From: Cyanobacteria bacterium UBA3301
GTDB taxonomy: Bacteria > Cyanobacteriota > Vampirovibrionia > Gastranaerophilales > Gastranaerophilaceae
DNA length: 64,000 nt
Reading direction: 5' to 3'
Assembly (NCBI GenBank): GCA_002361485.1
Contig: DESZ01000028.1
Location: 6,292 to 70,291 of the forward strand
The position numbers and the translations under genes were made by a program. Shown one piece after another: positions 62,123 to 64,000 of the stretch (positions within the stretch are counted from its first letter, which is position 1; each line of letters opens with the position of its first letter). A model generated the notes under the pieces. That model was not told where the DNA came from and did no database searches. It saw only the letters and a program-made list of their open reading frames with translations.

Positions 62123-63817
62123 ATGTCATTACCAAATGTTGCATATTTTTCAATGGAAATAGCTATTGACCAATCCTTAAACACATACTCAGGGGGATTG
62201 GGATTCTTAGCAGGTTCACACATGCTATCTGCAGGATATTTACAAATGCCTATGGTCGGAGTTTCAATATTATGGTCATACGGATATTACGATCAACGTA
62301 TAAGCCATACAGGCGACGTTGAGGTTGCATACATAAGAAAATACTATGATTTTCTTAAAGATACGGGCGTTCAAGTTGATGTCGATATTTTTGGAGAAAA
62401 AGTTAAAGTTAAAGCATTACTTGTTGAACCTGAATTATTCGGGACATGCCCTGTTTACTTCTTAACAACAGATATAGAAGGTAACAGTGATTGGGCAAAA
62501 AGCATTACATACAAACTGTATGACGGTAATGAAAAAATAAGAATAGCTCAAGAAATCGTACTTGGTATTGCAGGGGTAAGAATTCTTCAAAAAATTGGAT
62601 ATAAATTTGACGTAATCCATATGAACGAAGGTCACGCACTTCCTGCAGCTTTTGAATTGTTAAGACAACACAAAGGCGATTTAAATGAAGTAAAAAAACG
62701 CACGGTATTTACTACCCACACCCCTGTTGCTGCAGGTAATGAAGTTCACTGGGTAGATACACTTTTAGAAGGCGGATTTTTCGCAGGCGCATCAAGAGAA
62801 ACCGCAATCAATTTAGGCGGAGAAAACTTCTCATTAACTGTTGCAGCCTTAAGAATGTCAAGAATTGCTAATGCTGTATCGCAATTACACGGTCTTGTTG
62901 CAAACAAAATGTGGGAATGGGTTGACGGCAGATGTCCTATAAGAGCTATTACAAACGCTGTTAATCTTCAATATTGGCAAGATGATAGAATTAAATTAGC
63001 AGGTAATGATTGGCAAAAATTGTTGGATGTTAAACATCAGATGAAAGCAGAATTGTTTAAGTATGTTGCAAACGTTGCAGGTAAAAGATTTAATCCGGAT
63101 GTTTTAACTATCACTTGGGCTAGAAGATTTGCAGACTACAAACGTGCATGGTTAATCTTAATGGATAAAGACAGAATCGAAAAATTATTAAATGAAGACA
63201 AACTTCAAATAATTTTTGCCGGTAAATTCCATCCTGATGATGTTATGGGCAGAGAAATGTTCAACAAATTATTACATCGTTCACACTCATTGAAAAACGT
63301 TGTAGTATTACCGGGGTATGAATTACAATTATCAGGTATGTTAAAACGCGGTTCAGATGTATGGTTGAACACTCCGCTAAGACCGTTTGAAGCTTCAGGA
63401 ACTTCAGGAATGTCAGCTAATGCGAACGGCGCTGTTCACTTATCTATTTGGGACGGATGGACAGTTGAAGGAACATTCTCAGGTATTAACGGTTATGCCA
63501 TAGAATATCCGGAAATAGATGATGAAATGTCTTGGGAAGAAAGACACTGGAAAGATCATAAGTGTTTAATGGATATTATTGAAAACCAAATCATCCCAAC
63601 ATATTATGATAATAAGCAAGAATGGGCAAGAATTATGCGTCAAGCAATCAGAACATCTGAAGCTTACTTCAATTCTGATCGTATGGTTATTGAGTACTAT
63701 AACAGATTATATAAACCTATTGCGCATGATGGAGAATGTTCAGGCGAAGAAAGACACGAAATTCAAGTAAAAGAAGCACCAACATTTGATGCTTGGACAT
63801 TTGCTAATATAAAATAG
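62123..63817 (+). CDS. Alpha-glucan phosphorylase-like enzyme (GT35), PLP lysine absent
   Basis: The 564-residue protein belongs to the short alpha-glucan phosphorylase-like group (TIGR02094 type). It has YFSMEIAIDQSLNTYSGGLGFLAGSH, HMNEGHALPAAFELLR, TTHTPVAAGNEVHW, WARRFADYKRAWL and a late FEASGTSGMSANANGAVHLSIWDGW. In true phosphorylases the last motif reads GTSGMK or GTGNMK, and that Lys holds PLP; here it is Ser431. The enzyme may be a PLP-independent glucosyltransferase or inactive. It still points to storage glucan metabolism. AGAGAGG precedes the start, and a terminator follows at 63832. Confidence 0.85.
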   Translation: MSLPNVAYFSMEIAIDQSLNTYSGGLGFLAGSHMLSAGYLQMPMVGVSILWSYGYYDQRISHTGDVEVAYIRKYYDFLKDTGVQVDVDIFGEKVKVKALLVEPELFGTCPVYFLTTDIEGNSDWAKSITYKLYDGNEKIRIAQEIVLGIAGVRILQKIGYKFDVIHMNEGHALPAAFELLRQHKGDLNEVKKRTVFTTHTPVAAGNEVHWVDTLLEGGFFAGASRETAINLGGENFSLTVAALRMSRIANAVSQLHGLVANKMWEWVDGRCPIRAITNAVNLQYWQDDRIKLAGNDWQKLLDVKHQMKAELFKYVANVAGKRFNPDVLTITWARRFADYKRAWLILMDKDRIEKLLNEDKLQIIFAGKFHPDDVMGREMFNKLLHRSHSLKNVVVLPGYELQLSGMLKRGSDVWLNTPLRPFEASGTSGMSANANGAVHLSIWDGWTVEGTFSGINGYAIEYPEIDDEMSWEERHWKDHKCLMDIIENQIIPTYYDNKQEWARIMRQAIRTSEAYFNSDRMVIEYYNRLYKPIAHDGECSGEERHEIQVKEAPTFDAWTFANIK

Positions 63818-63831
63818 AAAAATCATTTTCC

Positions 63832-63868
63832 AAAAGCGGTTGTAAAAAATTCTTACAACCGCTTTTTT
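63832..63868 (+). terminator. Intrinsic terminator after the GT35 gene
   Basis: A 14-bp stem (AAAAGCGGTTGTAA / TTACAACCGCTTTT) with a 7-base loop and T tract. Confidence 0.9.
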
Positions 63869-63933
63869 ACTTGATAAACTATTATATTTAAACTATTATT
63901 AATTTTGCAGAATAGTAACGAAAGAGGGTAAAA

Positions 63934-64000
63934 ATGCTTGATATTAAATTAATTAGGGAAAATCCCGAAAAAATAAACGAACTTTTAAAAAGAAGAAATC
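63934..64000 (+). CDS. serS: Seryl-tRNA synthetase, first 22 codons (3' end outside window)
   Basis: ATG 63934 follows AAAGAGGG by 5 bases. The translation MLDIKLIRENPEKINELLKR is the typical start of bacterial SerRS, whose N-terminal coiled-coil arm binds tRNA-Ser. The rest of the gene lies past the right edge. Confidence 0.85.
   Translation, partial: MLDIKLIRENPEKINELLKRRN

Noticed and set aside
1..64000. CRISPR arrays, intact prophage, IS transposases, rRNA operon, restriction-modification system
   Set aside because: I looked for regular repeats, integrases, transposase motifs, rRNA and methyltransferase/nuclease pairs and found none. The helicase at 11894 alone does not make a defence system.

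Overview
This is a 64 kb, AT-rich, gene-dense bacterial chromosome segment. It most likely comes from a non-photosynthetic relative of the Cyanobacteria (Vampirovibrionia/Melainabacteria, probably a gut Gastranaerophilales). The strongest clue is the ATP synthase operon at 39756-44646. It has the cyanobacterial order a-c-b'-b-delta-alpha-gamma with two different b subunits and no beta or epsilon gene, yet its gamma subunit lacks the long photosynthetic insertion. Supporting clues are a YvcK protein with an N-terminal membrane hairpin, a secreted protein built from repeated E-x2-[VL]-[YF]-[GK] units that I associate with this group, an EF-hand protein, and standard bacterial -10/-35 promoters. 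The lineage is an inference; no rRNA gene is in the window.

Layout. 1-3055: 3' end of a PLP-dependent amino-acid decarboxylase, then queA and yidC on the minus strand. 3056-3500: a candidate small RNA, a shared terminator and tRNA-Pro. 3501-10157: a tight plus-strand run of envelope and housekeeping genes (DUF374 acyltransferase, nitrilase-family hydrolase, DacB, glycosyltransferase, Gfo/Idh/MocA oxidoreductase, CDP-alcohol phosphatidyltransferase, trmL, nnrD). 10154-14644: a small unknown gene, speD, an orphan response regulator and a large SF2 helicase with a C-terminal membrane hairpin. 14766-26179: rpsP, tig-clpP-clpX, speB, ligA, SIMPL, polA. 26229-31538: pxpA, yvcK, panB, panC, and a minus-strand radical-SAM/AI-2E pair that begins at 32583. 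32689-39644: Na/Pi transporter, acyl-ACP thioesterase, GNAT-like protein, pnp, PfkB kinase, small Cys-rich membrane protein. 39756-44646: the atp operon. 44662-44975: tRNA-Arg with a partial duplicate flanking a structured insert. 45093-51883: lineage-type unknown proteins, tag and a 1320-residue TPR/coiled-coil protein. 52028-63817: DnaJ-like protein, queE, nifU-nifS, repeat protein, rpoZ-like gene, PNP, adk, methionine-gamma-lyase-like enzyme, EF-hand/calpain-like pseudoprotease and a GT35 enzyme. The serS start lies at the right edge.

How genes fit together: the decarboxylase, SpeB and SpeD are steps of polyamine synthesis. QueA and QueE are queuosine steps. Tig, ClpP and ClpX form a protein quality-control cluster. 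PanB and PanC supply pantoate and pantothenate. NifU and NifS form an Fe-S assembly pair with no nitrogenase genes nearby.

There is no CRISPR array, intact prophage or recognisable IS element. The most unusual items are the tRNA-Arg duplication and insert, the membrane-anchored helicase cotranscribed with a response regulator, a GT35 phosphorylase homologue lacking the PLP lysine, a calpain-like protein lacking its cysteine, and paralogous families of unknown proteins.
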